DNA of 64,000 nt, from assembly GCF_018332455.1 (NCBI RefSeq), contig NZ_BOPZ01000001.1:186001-250000 (forward strand). Direction: 5' to 3'. A model generated the notes under the pieces. It did not search any database, was not told the DNA's origin, and was given only the letters and a program-made list of their open reading frames with translations. Every line of letters starts with the position of its first letter. The stretch's first letter is position 1. Source of the stretch: Clostridium polyendosporum (GTDB lineage: Bacteria > Bacillota > Clostridia > Clostridiales > Clostridiaceae). The translations under genes were made by a program, and so were the position numbers. This document shows, piece after piece, positions 25,808 through 34,987 of this stretch.

Positions 25808-26503
25808 TTGTTTAAAAAGATTGTACTATTATGTTGTTTGTGTCTTAGTATACTTTGTACGAAAAATATAAATTCATATGGAAATACTCTGTATAATTTA
25901 CAACATTCTAAAGAAAAATCAAATATAAGTATTCTTGTAGATTTGACAGAGCAAAAATTATACCTTATAGATACAGATAAGAATATAATATTGAAGCAAT
26001 ACTGGATAGCCAGTGGAAAAAGCGATACTCCTTCACCAATAGGATGTTGGCGTGTGATTAGCAAAGGTGAATGGAGTGGTGGATTTGGTACGAGATGGTT
26101 AGGATTAAATGTTCCTTGGGGACATTATGGTATACATGGGACGAATAAGCCTCATTCTATAGGAAAAGAAGAATCCCATGGATGTATCAGGATGCTTAAT
26201 GATGATATTGAAGAATTATATCAAATGGTGAACTATGGAACAAGGGTAGTTATATATGCGGGACCTAATGGACCTTTTCATAGAGGATGTCGTAGTTTAA
26301 AGCCTGGTGATCGTGGAGCAGACGTTTATTATATACAGCGAAAACTTAAAGAATTAAATTATTATACTGGTGCATTAGATGGGGTATACGGTGAAGAAAT
26401 GAAAAAGTCAGTCATAAAGTTTAGAGAAGATAAAAGACTGAAGTTAACCCATGATGTAGATAAAGAGTTTTGCTTAGCACTTGAAATTCAATTTTTTGAA
26501 TAA
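25808..26503 (+). CDS. L,D-transpeptidase with peptidoglycan-binding domain
   Basis: This 231-residue secreted enzyme cross-links or modifies peptidoglycan. An N-terminal signal peptide (FKKIVLLCCLCLSILC) precedes a YkuD domain with the catalytic HGTNKPHSIG and SHGCIRM (C126). A C-terminal peptidoglycan-binding repeat follows (LKPGDRGADVYYIQRKLKEL, then GVYGEEMKKSV). The TTG at 25808 is chosen because AGGTGG lies six bases upstream. It is monocistronic, with a terminator at 26562. Confidence 0.88.
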   Translation: MFKKIVLLCCLCLSILCTKNINSYGNTLYNLQHSKEKSNISILVDLTEQKLYLIDTDKNIILKQYWIASGKSDTPSPIGCWRVISKGEWSGGFGTRWLGLNVPWGHYGIHGTNKPHSIGKEESHGCIRMLNDDIEELYQMVNYGTRVVIYAGPNGPFHRGCRSLKPGDRGADVYYIQRKLKELNYYTGALDGVYGEEMKKSVIKFREDKRLKLTHDVDKEFCLALEIQFFE

Positions 26504-26561
26504 ACTTTAAATCTTTTGTAATGTCTATAAATGAGTTTTGAATAGTTTAAAAGCATATGTC

Positions 26562-26593
26562 ACGCTATCTTTAAAGTTAGCGTAATTTTTTTA
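26562..26593 (+). terminator. Terminator after the L,D-transpeptidase gene
   Basis: ACGCTATCTTT and AAAGTTAGCGT (26562-26583) form a stem with one mismatch, followed by AA and a run of T. Confidence 0.8.
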
Positions 26594-26601
26594 AAATAGA
26601 C

Positions 26602-26631
26602 TTTGACTTTCTTTGACTTTTGTATTATCAT
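26602..26631 (+). promoter_or_regulatory. CtsR operator and promoter of clpB
   Basis: TTTGACT-TTC-TTTGACT (26602-26618) is the exact reverse complement of the CtsR heptad repeat AGTCAAA-NAN-AGTCAAA. TTGACT (26603-26608) and TATCAT (26626-26631), 17 bases apart, form a promoter over it, so repressor binding would cover the -35. Confidence 0.8.
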
Positions 26632-26667
26632 AAAAACAAAGAAAAAAGCTAAAGTGAGGTAATGTGT

Positions 26668-29268
26668 ATGAATATTGATAAAATGACTTTGAGAGTACAA
26701 CAGAGTTTAAATGATGCACAACTTACGGCAGTTAAATATAATCATCAGCAGGTGGATGTAATTCATTTATTTTCATCTCTCGTAAATCAAGATGATGGAT
26801 TAATTCCTAATATATTTCAAAAAATGGCAGTAGATTTAAAGAGATTAAGAAATGAAATACATGTTGAGCTTGATAAAATGCCAAAGGTTTTAGGTGAAGG
26901 TGCTCAGTCTTCAGGTGTGTATGCAACTAGAAGAATAGAAGAAGTTTTAGTAAAAGCTGAGGGTGTTTCCAAGGAGTATAAGGATTCTTTTATAAGCGTC
27001 GAGCATGTGATGCTTGCTATTATGGAAGTTGATTATAGTGGAGTAGCTGGAAAAATATTAACAAAGTTTAATATAAATAAAAAAGACTTTCTAAAAGTAT
27101 TATCGCAGGTTAGAGGAAATCAAAGAGTGGAAACACAGGATCCAGAAGGCACTTATGATGCTTTAACAAAGTATGGTACAAATCTTGTGGAATTGGCTAA
27201 GAAGCATAAGTTAGATCCTGTTATAGGAAGAGATGATGAAATAAGAAGAGCTGTAAGAATTCTTTCAAGAAGAACAAAGAATAACCCTCTACTTATAGGG
27301 GAACCTGGTGTTGGTAAAACGGCTATAGTTGAAGGGTTAGCTGAAAGAATTGTAAGAGGAGATGTACCTGAAGGTCTTAAGGATAAGATAATATTCTCTT
27401 TAGATATGGGTGCTTTAATAGCTGGTGCTAAATATAGAGGAGAATTTGAGGAGAGACTTAAGGCCGTATTAAAGGAAGTACAAAATAGTGATGGAAGGAT
27501 AATTTTATTTATAGATGAGATTCATACCATTGTTGGAGCAGGGAAAACTGATGGAGCAATGGATGCTGGAAACTTAATTAAGCCTCTTTTAGCAAGAGGA
27601 GAGTTACACTGTATTGGAGCAACAACTTTTGATGAATATAGAAAGTATATAGAAAAGGATAAAGCTCTAGAGAGAAGATTTCAACCAATAATAGTAGATG
27701 AACCTACAGTAGATGATACTATTTCTATCTTAAGAGGACTTAAGGAGAGGTTTGAAATACACCATGGAATCAGAATTCACGATTCTGCCATAGTAGCTTC
27801 TGCAAAACTTTCTCATAGGTATATCCAAGATAGGTACCTTCCAGATAAGGCTATAGATCTTATCGATGAAGCTGGAGCAATGATTAGGAGTGAAATAGAT
27901 TCACTTCCAACAGAATTAGATATGGTAAGGAGAAAGATGTTCCAGCTTGAAACAGAAAAAGAAGCTCTTTCAAAGGAAAAGGATGAAGCATCAAAAGCTA
28001 GACTAAGTATTATTGAAAAGGAATTAGCTGAACTTAAGAGTAATAATGATGAGATGACAGCAAAATATGAAAAAGAAAAAGCTCAAATCTTAGAAATCAG
28101 AAATCTGAAAACACAACTTGATGAAGCAAGAGGAATGATAGAGAAATATGAAAGAGAGTATGATTTAAATAAGGTAGCTGAACTTAAATATGGATTAATT
28201 CCAAATCTTGAAGTTAAGATTAAAGAAAAAGAAGAGCTTATGAAGGAAAACTATAAAGGAGCCCTTCTAAAGGAAGAAGTTACAGAAAATGAAATATCAG
28301 AAATTGTTTCTAAATGGACAGGAATACCTGTATCTAAGCTTGTAGAAGGAGAAAGACAAAAACTTTTACGATTAGAATATGAGCTTGAGAAAAGAGTTAT
28401 AGGACAGAAGGATGCAGTAACAAGTGTTTCAAATGCTGTAATAAGAGCAAGAGCAGGTCTAAAGGATGCAAGAAGACCTATAGGTTCTTTTATATTCCTA
28501 GGGCCTACTGGAGTAGGTAAGACTGAACTTGCAAAGACATTATCAAAAACATTATTTGATAGTGAAGAGAATATTATTAGAATCGACATGAGTGAATATA
28601 TGGAAAAATATTCAGTATCTAGGTTAATAGGTGCTCCTCCAGGATATGTAGGTTATGAGGAAGGAGGACAATTAACAGAAGCAGTTAGAAGAAAACCATA
28701 CTCAGTAATATTGTTTGATGAGATAGAAAAAGCTCATGAAGATGTATTTAATGTATTCCTTCAAATATTAGATGATGGAAGACTTACAGATAATAAAGGT
28801 AAAACTGTTGATTTTAAGAATTGTATTATAATAATGACATCTAATATAGGGAGTAGTTATCTTCTTGAAAATAAATCACACCAAGGAATAGATGAGAACA
28901 TTAGGGAAGATGTAATGGCAGAAATGAAAAGAAGATTTAAGCCGGAGTTCCTAAATAGGTTAGATGATATAATTATGTTCAGACCTCTTACTAATGAGGG
29001 TATAAAACAAATAATTGATATCTTCCTTGAAGAGGTACAGAAGCGATTAAGTGATAGAAACATAAAGATGAATGTTACAGAAAGTGCAAAGGAATTATTA
29101 GCTCAGGAAGGTTATGACCCAATTTATGGAGCTAGACCTCTGAAAAGATATATAGAAAATATCCTTGAAACCAACATAGCAAGAAAGATTATCGCTGGTG
29201 AGATTTATGATGGCTGCACTATAGAGGTTAGCGGAAAAGATGAGCATATTACAATAGAGAGAATATGA
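26668..29268 (+). CDS. clpB: ATP-dependent disaggregase ClpB
   Basis: This 866-residue AAA+ chaperone extracts proteins from aggregates with DnaK. It has an N-domain (residues 1 to about 145), a first ATPase with Walker A GEPGVGKT (211-218) and pore loop [11 protein letters not shown], a coiled-coil middle domain (about 405-525), and a second ATPase with Walker A GPTGVGKT (612-619) and pore motif [13 protein letters not shown]. The second ATG (26668) is chosen because GAGGT is eight bases before it. CtsR-type operator upstream; strong terminator downstream. Confidence 0.96.
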   Translation: MNIDKMTLRVQQSLNDAQLTAVKYNHQQVDVIHLFSSLVNQDDGLIPNIFQKMAVDLKRLRNEIHVELDKMPKVLGEGAQSSGVYATRRIEEVLVKAEGVSKEYKDSFISVEHVMLAIMEVDYSGVAGKILTKFNINKKDFLKVLSQVRGNQRVETQDPEGTYDALTKYGTNLVELAKKHKLDPVIGRDDEIRRAVRILSRRTKNNPLLIGEPGVGKTAIVEGLAERIVRGDVPEGLKDKIIFSLDMGALIAGAKYRGEFEERLKAVLKEVQNSDGRIILFIDEIHTIVGAGKTDGAMDAGNLIKPLLARGELHCIGATTFDEYRKYIEKDKALERRFQPIIVDEPTVDDTISILRGLKERFEIHHGIRIHDSAIVASAKLSHRYIQDRYLPDKAIDLIDEAGAMIRSEIDSLPTELDMVRRKMFQLETEKEALSKEKDEASKARLSIIEKELAELKSNNDEMTAKYEKEKAQILEIRNLKTQLDEARGMIEKYEREYDLNKVAELKYGLIPNLEVKIKEKEELMKENYKGALLKEEVTENEISEIVSKWTGIPVSKLVEGERQKLLRLEYELEKRVIGQKDAVTSVSNAVIRARAGLKDARRPIGSFIFLGPTGVGKTELAKTLSKTLFDSEENIIRIDMSEYMEKYSVSRLIGAPPGYVGYEEGGQLTEAVRRKPYSVILFDEIEKAHEDVFNVFLQILDDGRLTDNKGKTVDFKNCIIIMTSNIGSSYLLENKSHQGIDENIREDVMAEMKRRFKPEFLNRLDDIIMFRPLTNEGIKQIIDIFLEEVQKRLSDRNIKMNVTESAKELLAQEGYDPIYGARPLKRYIENILETNIARKIIAGEIYDGCTIEVSGKDEHITIERI

Positions 29269-29270
29269 TA

Positions 29271-29305
29271 AAGAGTGTGTAGGATTGCCTACACACTCTT
29301 TTATT
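29271..29305 (+). terminator. Terminator of clpB
   Basis: AAGAGTGTGTAGG (29271-29283) and CCTACACACTCTT (29288-29300) are a perfect 13-bp stem with loop ATTG, followed by a T-rich tract. Confidence 0.92.
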
Positions 29306-29338
29306 TTTAATCATTAATTCAGTCTACATATAGTCATT

Positions 29339-29926
29339 TTATTCTTGTGGACTGTATCCAAAAATCTGAGAAGTTCTAAGGAATTTTTCTGCCTTTTCGT
29401 TATTTCCTCTTAGGGATTCAAGTTTACTTATTAGAAAGTATACTTCTGCACAATCATCTTTAAGAACAAGAGTTTTCTTCAATACTTCCTCTGCTTTTTC
29501 AAGTTCCCCTTCTCCAAGAAGTTTCTTAGCAAGAGTTATATGAATTGAAATATTATTTTTAAGAGAATCCTTTTTTATAATTTCGTCAAGTACTGCCTTA
29601 ACTCTTTTAATAGTAAAAGGTTTTTGAAGATAGACAGCAGCGCCTAGTTTAGTACATTCTACAGCATTTTTAATTGTGCCAAAAGCAGTCATTACTATAA
29701 CAGTTATACTTTTATTATGTTTTTTTATTAATCTAAGAAGCTCTGTTCCACTAACTTCAGGCATTTTTATATCTGTAAAAACTATAGAAATATCTTCGTT
29801 TTTAATTATATCTAATGCTTCATTAGCATTTATAGCTTGGAAAACCTTATATCCTTCCATATTCAAATAAGTTACAAGCATTTCTCTAATATTTTTTGTA
29901 TCATCAACAACTAATACCTTTCTCAA
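29339..29926 (-). CDS. Response regulator with TPR-like C-terminal tail, no DNA-binding domain
   Basis: This 195-residue protein is a receiver domain (residues 1 to about 120; VLVVDDTKNIREMLV, phosphoacceptor Asp in IVFTDIKMPEVSG, VIVMTAFG, YLQKPFT). A helical tail of about 70 residues follows (LAKKLLGEGELEKAEEVLKK, then NNEKAEKFLRTS) that resembles TPR helices. There is no winged helix or other output domain, so it may act by protein contact. The start is TTG at 29926 with GGGGGG upstream. It overlaps the kinase gene by 23 bases. Confidence 0.85.
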   Translation of the reverse strand: MRKVLVVDDTKNIREMLVTYLNMEGYKVFQAINANEALDIIKNEDISIVFTDIKMPEVSGTELLRLIKKHNKSITVIVMTAFGTIKNAVECTKLGAAVYLQKPFTIKRVKAVLDEIIKKDSLKNNISIHITLAKKLLGEGELEKAEEVLKKTLVLKDDCAEVYFLISKLESLRGNNEKAEKFLRTSQIFGYSPQE

Positions 29927-31748
29927 ATTTATCCCCCCTATTTATTGGTAGTAAAACTGTAAATGTGCTTCCAATACCATATTCACTCTCACAATATATT
30001 TGTCCGTTATGCAGCTCAACTATTTGTTTTGAAAGTGCTAGCCCTAATCCCGTACCTTCTTCTTCATTATTTGCTCTAAAGAACTTATTAAAGATTTTAG
30101 ATATGTTCTCTGAGGAAATTCCTATACCATTGTCCTTAATACTAATTTCTATATTGTTACCATATTTATGAGCTAATATTTGTATTGTTCCATTAGTTTT
30201 AGTGTATTTTATAGAATTAGATAGTAAATTATTTAACACCCAGCATATCTTTTCTAGATCAATAAATATTTTAGGAAGCTTTTCTTCGATGTTTACTAAA
30301 AGAGTTATATTCTTTTTCTCAATTAATGTGGTAAAATCTTCTATGCTTCTTTCAATGGCATAAGATATATGCCACTCATTTATGGTTAATATTGCTTTGT
30401 CAGACTCTATTTGAGCGATTCTTAAAAAATTATTTATTAAATTAAGAAGTTTGACACTATCTTCACTTATGGTTGAAATAATTTTATTATAATTTTTATT
30501 TTCCATTAAAGAAGAATCTTCCAAAAGGCTTGCTCCCATCATTATTGATGTTAGAGGAGTTTTTATTTCATGAGATAGTGAGGAAACAAAATCATGTTTA
30601 AGTTTCTCAATTTTTTTTATCTCAGTTATATTTTGGAGATATACAATAATGCCGTTTATTACTTCTTTATTATCTCTTATTAATGAAAGGTTTATATTAA
30701 ATGTTATTGAATCATTTTTAAAGCTCATTATTTTATTATCTTTTTCTACACTATTATCCATAATCGTTGAAATAAAATCAAAGAGGTTTCCATTAGGTAT
30801 AGCCTCTAATATATGTCTATTAATAACTTCATGCTGCTTTATTTCAAAGAAGTCCTCACATGCATCGTTTAGTAGCATTATTCTATAGTTAATATCTAGA
30901 ACTATAACAGGATCTGAAATACTTTTTACTATAGCAAGAGACTTATTTTTTTCATCCATTAATTTCCCAAGAGTGCTGTGTTGAAATTCACTTATTTTTT
31001 CACTCATTTTATTAAATTCTTCAGCTAAAGTTCCTATTTCATCATTTGAGGTTATTTGTGCTATATTATCAAAGTTTCCTTCTTTTGCTTTTATTATATT
31101 GTTGTGGAGTAGGTAAATAGGTTTTAAAAATTTATTTATATATCTAATAGATAGTATTAAGCTTAATAGAGTTAAAGAGGTACAAAGTAAAAAAATAATA
31201 TTTGTAGAATATTGTACCGTGTTCTTTATGGCATCTCTTTTTTCTAACATTGCTTTTTCATTAATAGTTGATATAGTTTTTACCGTATTTCTTAGTTGTA
31301 AGTAAATTGGATGAAGTTCATTAACATAAATTGAAAGTGCACTTTCTTTTCCTTTACTCTCTCTAACCTCTACCAAATGAGTAAAAGCATTAAGGAAAGC
31401 TATATAGTTATCTCCTATTTTTTTATTTACATCAAATTCACCTTGTTCTGTTACATTATTAAGTTGAAAATTATAATATTTATAAAAATTATCATTTGTC
31501 TTATAAAAATTCTCTAGAGTATCTTTTTCGGGATAATCAATATAAGTAATAATATCTAAATTTTGACTTTCTATTGCTTCAAGCATTTTATTTGATGCAT
31601 TTATACTTTCATAGTTGTGGCTCATTAAGGTATCAACAGATGTTCTAATATTCCGTAGATTAATTAAAGAAGTCACGCCTATTATAGCATTAACTAAAAT
31701 TAACATAAAAAATAAATTAAAGAATTTATATCTTAAGCTTTTTTTCAT
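29904..31748 (-). CDS. Membrane sensor histidine kinase (4HB/HAMP/PAS)
   Basis: This 614-residue kinase has a transmembrane helix near residues 10-30. An extracytoplasmic helical sensor follows to about 180, then a second membrane helix (NIIFLLCTSLTLLSLILS), a HAMP linker, a PAS domain (SISDPVIVLDINYRIMLLND), a HisKA box (FVSSLSHEIKTPLTSIM) and an ATPase domain (NNLLSNSIKYT, DNGIGIS, GTGLGLALSK). The ATG at 31748 is preferred because GGAGAG lies before it; ATG 31763 is the alternative. Signal unknown. Paired with the regulator at 29339. Confidence 0.9.
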   Translation of the reverse strand: MKKSLRYKFFNLFFMLILVNAIIGVTSLINLRNIRTSVDTLMSHNYESINASNKMLEAIESQNLDIITYIDYPEKDTLENFYKTNDNFYKYYNFQLNNVTEQGEFDVNKKIGDNYIAFLNAFTHLVEVRESKGKESALSIYVNELHPIYLQLRNTVKTISTINEKAMLEKRDAIKNTVQYSTNIIFLLCTSLTLLSLILSIRYINKFLKPIYLLHNNIIKAKEGNFDNIAQITSNDEIGTLAEEFNKMSEKISEFQHSTLGKLMDEKNKSLAIVKSISDPVIVLDINYRIMLLNDACEDFFEIKQHEVINRHILEAIPNGNLFDFISTIMDNSVEKDNKIMSFKNDSITFNINLSLIRDNKEVINGIIVYLQNITEIKKIEKLKHDFVSSLSHEIKTPLTSIMMGASLLEDSSLMENKNYNKIISTISEDSVKLLNLINNFLRIAQIESDKAILTINEWHISYAIERSIEDFTTLIEKKNITLLVNIEEKLPKIFIDLEKICWVLNNLLSNSIKYTKTNGTIQILAHKYGNNIEISIKDNGIGISSENISKIFNKFFRANNEEEGTGLGLALSKQIVELHNGQIYCESEYGIGSTFTVLLPINRGDKFEKGISC

Positions 31749-31935
31749 ATTTTTTCTCTCCATTTCAAAGCTAGTATATTAATTATTACGTATATATTCA
31801 ATTAAAGAAGTCTAAGAAAGAATAAGGATGATTTAGAAAAAGGGAGATATTTTTTAATAGTTTATTATAATTAGTTATATTTATAAAGATAAGATTCTTT
31901 TTCAAGTAGACATTTTAGATTAATATAAGTTAATT

Positions 31936-31963
31936 TAAAAAGACCCAAGCCTAAGCTTGAGTC
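31936..31963 (-). terminator. Terminator of the SASP gene
   Basis: GACCCAAGC (31942-31950) and GCTTGAGTC (31955-31963) pair with one wobble. On the minus strand the stem is followed by TTTTTAAATTA. Confidence 0.8.
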
Positions 31964-31972
31964 ATATACTAT

Positions 31973-32155
31973 CTATTTAAGACCTTGTTCATATTGTTGA
32001 ACCATTCTTTTAACCATTTCGCCACCAACGCTTCCGCATTGTCTTGAAGTAAGATTTCCGTTGTAATCAGTAAATGGAACCCCTAATGCTCCTGCAACTT
32101 CATTCTTAAATCTTGCTAAACCTTGTTTTGCTTCTGGAACTAATTTTTGTGCCAT
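31973..32155 (-). CDS. Alpha/beta-type small acid-soluble spore protein
   Basis: This 60-residue DNA-binding protein coats and protects spore DNA and is degraded on germination. Conserved segments are visible: ARFKNEVAGALGVPF, which holds the germination-protease region (EVA), and LTSRQCGSVGGEMVKRMVQ. AAAGGAGGAAAA before the ATG is a very strong ribosome-binding site, as usual for SASP genes. It would be expressed in the forespore under SigG; no convincing SigG promoter could be picked by eye. It shows that the organism forms spores. Confidence 0.95.
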   Translation of the reverse strand: MAQKLVPEAKQGLARFKNEVAGALGVPFTDYNGNLTSRQCGSVGGEMVKRMVQQYEQGLK

Positions 32156-32418
32156 ACAATTTTCCTCCTTTGTAAGTTAATTATTTTTAGTTTGCTAAGC
32201 ATTTCTTGCTTTGCATTATTATTTTGTGCATATAAAATTTTAATACACTATAGAAAAGTAGTTAATGGAGGAAAAAGGTATAAATATTACTAAATTAAGG
32301 ACAATAATTATTACTTAATAAAAAGCTCGCTTTAATAGTTTTACTCTAAAGAGTATTTTTATGAGTAGTTTTTAATTTTTTTCAATATGCTTATAACCTA
32401 ATTAGCTACATCTTTATT
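32156..32418. other. Intergenic region before copy 4 of the dispersed element
   Basis: AT-rich spacer holding the promoter region of the SASP gene. No ORF, hairpin or clear promoter beyond this is seen. Confidence 0.4.
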
Positions 32419-32492
32419 TGCTATCATTTCACGAAGTGAAGTCTGACTCAAGCTATAGATACACAACTTTAATAGGATTGATGCCTATTAAA
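32419..32492 (+). repeat. Dispersed palindromic element, copy 4 (most complete)
   Basis: The full unit has palindrome A (ATTTCACGAAGTGAAGT), the linker TGACTCAAGCTATAGATAC, ACAAC, and palindrome B, TTTAATAGG (32468-32476) with CCTATTAAA (32484-32492). Palindrome B reaches almost to the stop codon of the leftward ECF gene and may serve as its terminator. Confidence 0.75.
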
Positions 32493-32494
32493 TC

Positions 32495-33247
32495 TTATTT
32501 TCTGATTTTTAAGACTGCAATAACTACAGGCATTGTTATTATAGCAGAGATTAATGCCTCTGGAATTCCATTGGTTATACCTATACCAATTATAAATTTC
32601 CCAGCTTTATCTGGAGAAATCTTAATTACATTTGCAAATCTCTCTATATAAATTAAATGTACTAAGCTTAATACTCCAATAGTATTAGCTAAAGTACCGA
32701 AAATTGACGCAGTTCCTATAGTAAGTACCCAATTTTTTTCACTAACATTAAATTTAAAGAATAATCCTAATAATATTATAAAAACTAATGCTCCAATAAT
32801 AGTACTCTGTACAGTTCCAAAGAATGTTCTAAATACAAGATATAGCATAAAGCTAAATAGTAGAATAACAGTTATTCCAGATACTTTAGCATTTTTATTT
32901 ATTGCTTTTTTCATAAATATATAACTATAATAGCTTACAACACCTATAAGAATTCTTGGAAGCAATGCAATTATTGGATTCCAAAATATAAAACTTGTTG
33001 GCGTAGGTGCAGTAAAAGCTTGATACATACTAAATAAACCAAAACATAATCCAATAAATGCTCCCACAATTGGGCCTTCAATTATAGCACCGATAATTAC
33101 TGGAATATGCATAATTGTTGCTTGTACTGGAGGTATTTTAATAAAACCTAATCCAGTTAATCCTAAAAAAATAGAAATAGCAGATAGCATACCAGTAATC
33201 ACTAGTTGTCTTACTTTTAATTTAGTTGATTGAATTTCTCTTTCCAT
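32495..33247 (-). CDS. ECF transporter substrate-binding S component
   Basis: This 250-residue hydrophobic protein has about six membrane helices. The IPPVQATIMHIPVIIGAI and GPIVGAFIGLCFGLFSMY segments are typical of vitamin-type S components of energy-coupling-factor transporters. The arrangement is closest to PanT/FolT-like members, but the vitamin cannot be called. The ATG at 33247 is chosen because GGAGGAA lies before it. The EcfA/EcfT energising module is not in this window, so it presumably shares one encoded elsewhere. A promoter is seen at 33350-33377. Confidence 0.8.
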   Translation of the reverse strand: MEREIQSTKLKVRQLVITGMLSAISIFLGLTGLGFIKIPPVQATIMHIPVIIGAIIEGPIVGAFIGLCFGLFSMYQAFTAPTPTSFIFWNPIIALLPRILIGVVSYYSYIFMKKAINKNAKVSGITVILLFSFMLYLVFRTFFGTVQSTIIGALVFIILLGLFFKFNVSEKNWVLTIGTASIFGTLANTIGVLSLVHLIYIERFANVIKISPDKAGKFIIGIGITNGIPEALISAIITMPVVIAVLKIRK

Positions 33248-33349
33248 TCTAATTCCTCCGTTCTTATTCCATACTAGGATATAATTCGGTTTTATTGAAA
33301 TAAAAACCATAATTTTTTAGTTCAGTTTCAAATGAATACTGACATCTGT

Positions 33350-33377
33350 ATTGTAGCACGTCCATAATTTTTATCAA
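33350..33377 (-). promoter_or_regulatory. Promoter of the ECF S-component gene
   Basis: On the minus strand: TTGATA (33377-33372), 16 bases, TACAAT (33355-33350). The leader would be about 95 bases, ending at GGAGGAA. Confidence 0.6.
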
Positions 33378-33479
33378 TAGGTTTTAACTAAATAATTATT
33401 TGAGATTTACAATATAAGATTATATATAATGTTTATGACTAGATTTTTATAAAAGAAAAAAATATTCTAAAAAGTATAT

Positions 33480-33576
33480 AGATACACAACTTCATAACTA
33501 ATTATATATGCTTAGAAAAATCATTGCATGTCGAGGCTATTTTCATGAATTATTTAATGAGTTAAGTTGTGTATCT
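33480..33576. repeat. 13-bp inverted repeat bounding 71 bases, related to the dispersed element
   Basis: AGATACACAACTT (33480-33492) and AAGTTGTGTATCT (33564-33576) are exact inverted repeats. The left arm, with its preceding TAT, matches the linker of element copy 4 (TATAGATACACAACTT). The enclosed 71 bases have no ORF. Confidence 0.65.
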
Positions 33577-33604
33577 TTGTTAATACTATCAATTATTTGA
33601 TATA

Positions 33605-33653
33605 AAAAATGTGTCTAATAAAATACCTTTGTAATAAGGCATTTAGTAGACAC
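33605..33653 (-). terminator. Terminator of the PspC gene
   Basis: GTGTCTAATAAAATACCTT (33611-33629) and AAGGCATTTAGTAGACAC (33636-33653) form a long imperfect stem. On the minus strand it is followed by ATTTTTTATA. Confidence 0.75.
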
Positions 33654-33761
33654 ACTGTTAGGTAATATTTAATTTTATTATAATAAATAATTTCATAAAT
33701 TAAATTTTAAGTTTTCAGAATCTATCTTATAAAGTTTATTTAATATACATTTTTATATTCA

Positions 33762-33980
33762 CTAATAAAAATTATTGTTATCAATAACATCAGTTTTCTT
33801 TGGTATAACTATTGCACATATAATATATGCTAGAATTCCTGAACCACCTATAAAGGTTGCCAAAACCCATAATAATCTAACTATTGTAACATCCATATCA
33901 AAGTATTCAGATAATCCAGCACATACGCCTGAGACCATGCCTTGCTCAGGAATTTTATAGAGCTTTTTTGATTGAGTCAT
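33762..33980 (-). CDS. PspC-domain membrane protein
   Basis: This 72-residue protein carries a PspC domain: KLYKIPEQGMVSGVCAGLSE, then FDMDVTIVRLLW, followed by a membrane helix (FIGGSGILAYIICAIVIP) and a short tail. PspC domains occur in envelope stress systems, but stand-alone short forms in Firmicutes are of unknown role. AGGAGG lies before the ATG. Monocistronic, with its own terminator. Confidence 0.88.
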   Translation of the reverse strand: MTQSKKLYKIPEQGMVSGVCAGLSEYFDMDVTIVRLLWVLATFIGGSGILAYIICAIVIPKKTDVIDNNNFY

Positions 33981-34165
33981 AGGTAAACCTCCTAAATAAT
34001 ATCTTATTTTATTTATAGTAGAATAATAATAAAAATATATCCTTTATACTTAAAATAATATAAATTTTAGATTGAAGAAGATTTTTAATAAAATAAATTA
34101 TTGGATAGTGAATTGAGTATATTGGGGGAATAATAAATTATATTATATTTTGTTGAGGTGAAACT

Positions 34166-34819
34166 ATGGATAAAAAGGAGCTTTTTAAAGATATAGAAGA
34201 GCATTTATTAAAAGATGAAAGACCATCAACGTATTTAAATAAGTTAAAGAATGAAGGAGTGCTAGATCAAGAACCCTTTAATATTATTGGAGATCTACAG
34301 AATATTCCTCAGGAAAAGAAGTTTCATCCAGAAGGAAGTGTTTGGAACCATGTTATGATGGTCGTTGATGAAGCCGCAAAAAGAAGGTCATTAAGCGAAG
34401 ATGCAAAAAGTTTCATGTGGGCATCACTACTTCATGATGTTGGTAAAGGAACAACTACTGTAAAAAGGAATGGCAGATGGACGTCTTACGATCACGATTC
34501 AGTAGGAGCAGAGATGGCGAGAAAATTCTTAGGAGAGTTTTCAGAGGAGCAGAACTTTAATGAAAAAGTAGAAGGATTGGTAAGATGGCATATGCAGAGT
34601 CTTTATGTTACAAAGAAATTACCATTTGCACAGATTTCCAGAATGGCAGAAAACTCCTCGGTACAGGAAGTTGGATTACTTTCTCTCTGTGATAAACTTG
34701 CGAGAGGGGAAATGAATGAAGATAAAACAAAAGAAGTATATGAAAAGATAAATTTATTTTTAGATAAAGTGTCTTCATCAACAAAGTATAAGTATAACCA
34801 CTATTCTTATAAAAGTTAA
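34166..34819 (+). CDS. HD-domain metal-dependent phosphohydrolase
   Basis: This 217-residue protein has an HD domain: GSVWNHVMMVVDEA, then ASLLHDVGKGTTT with the HD pair, and YDHDSVGAE and VRWHMQSLY supplying further metal ligands. It resembles the HD region attached to some tRNA nucleotidyltransferases but has no nucleotidyltransferase domain. Likely a phosphatase or phosphodiesterase on an unknown nucleotide substrate. GAGGTG lies before the ATG. Terminator follows at once. Confidence 0.8.
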   Translation: MDKKELFKDIEEHLLKDERPSTYLNKLKNEGVLDQEPFNIIGDLQNIPQEKKFHPEGSVWNHVMMVVDEAAKRRSLSEDAKSFMWASLLHDVGKGTTTVKRNGRWTSYDHDSVGAEMARKFLGEFSEEQNFNEKVEGLVRWHMQSLYVTKKLPFAQISRMAENSSVQEVGLLSLCDKLARGEMNEDKTKEVYEKINLFLDKVSSSTKYKYNHYSYKS

Positions 34820-34834
34820 TACTATAAAAGATTG

Positions 34835-34866
34835 AAACAGAAGGGTGTCTAACCTTTCTGTTTTTT
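34835..34866 (+). terminator. Terminator of the HD-domain gene
   Basis: AAACAGAAGGGT (34835-34846) pairs with ACCTTTCTGTTT (34852-34863) with one wobble, and the T-run continues. Confidence 0.85.
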
Positions 34867-34987
34867 ACGTAGAAACTGTTCATAAGGGGTTACAGTAGTA
34901 TTTCGTAGAAAGTATTGAAAGTTAGGATGTTTTCTTCTAAAATTTATTAAGGATTAAATTTTTTATTTATAAATATACTATACAAAG

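Larger units (their letters stand above)
33248..33761. other. Intergenic region between the ECF and PspC genes
   Basis: The 514-base gap holds the leftward ECF promoter (33350-33377), a large inverted repeat (33480-33576) and the leftward terminator of the PspC gene (33605-33653). No ORF is supported. Confidence 0.6.

Noticed and set aside
32156-32260. SigG promoter of the SASP gene
   Set aside because: CAAACTA on the minus strand resembles a -10, but no convincing -35 stands at the right distance.
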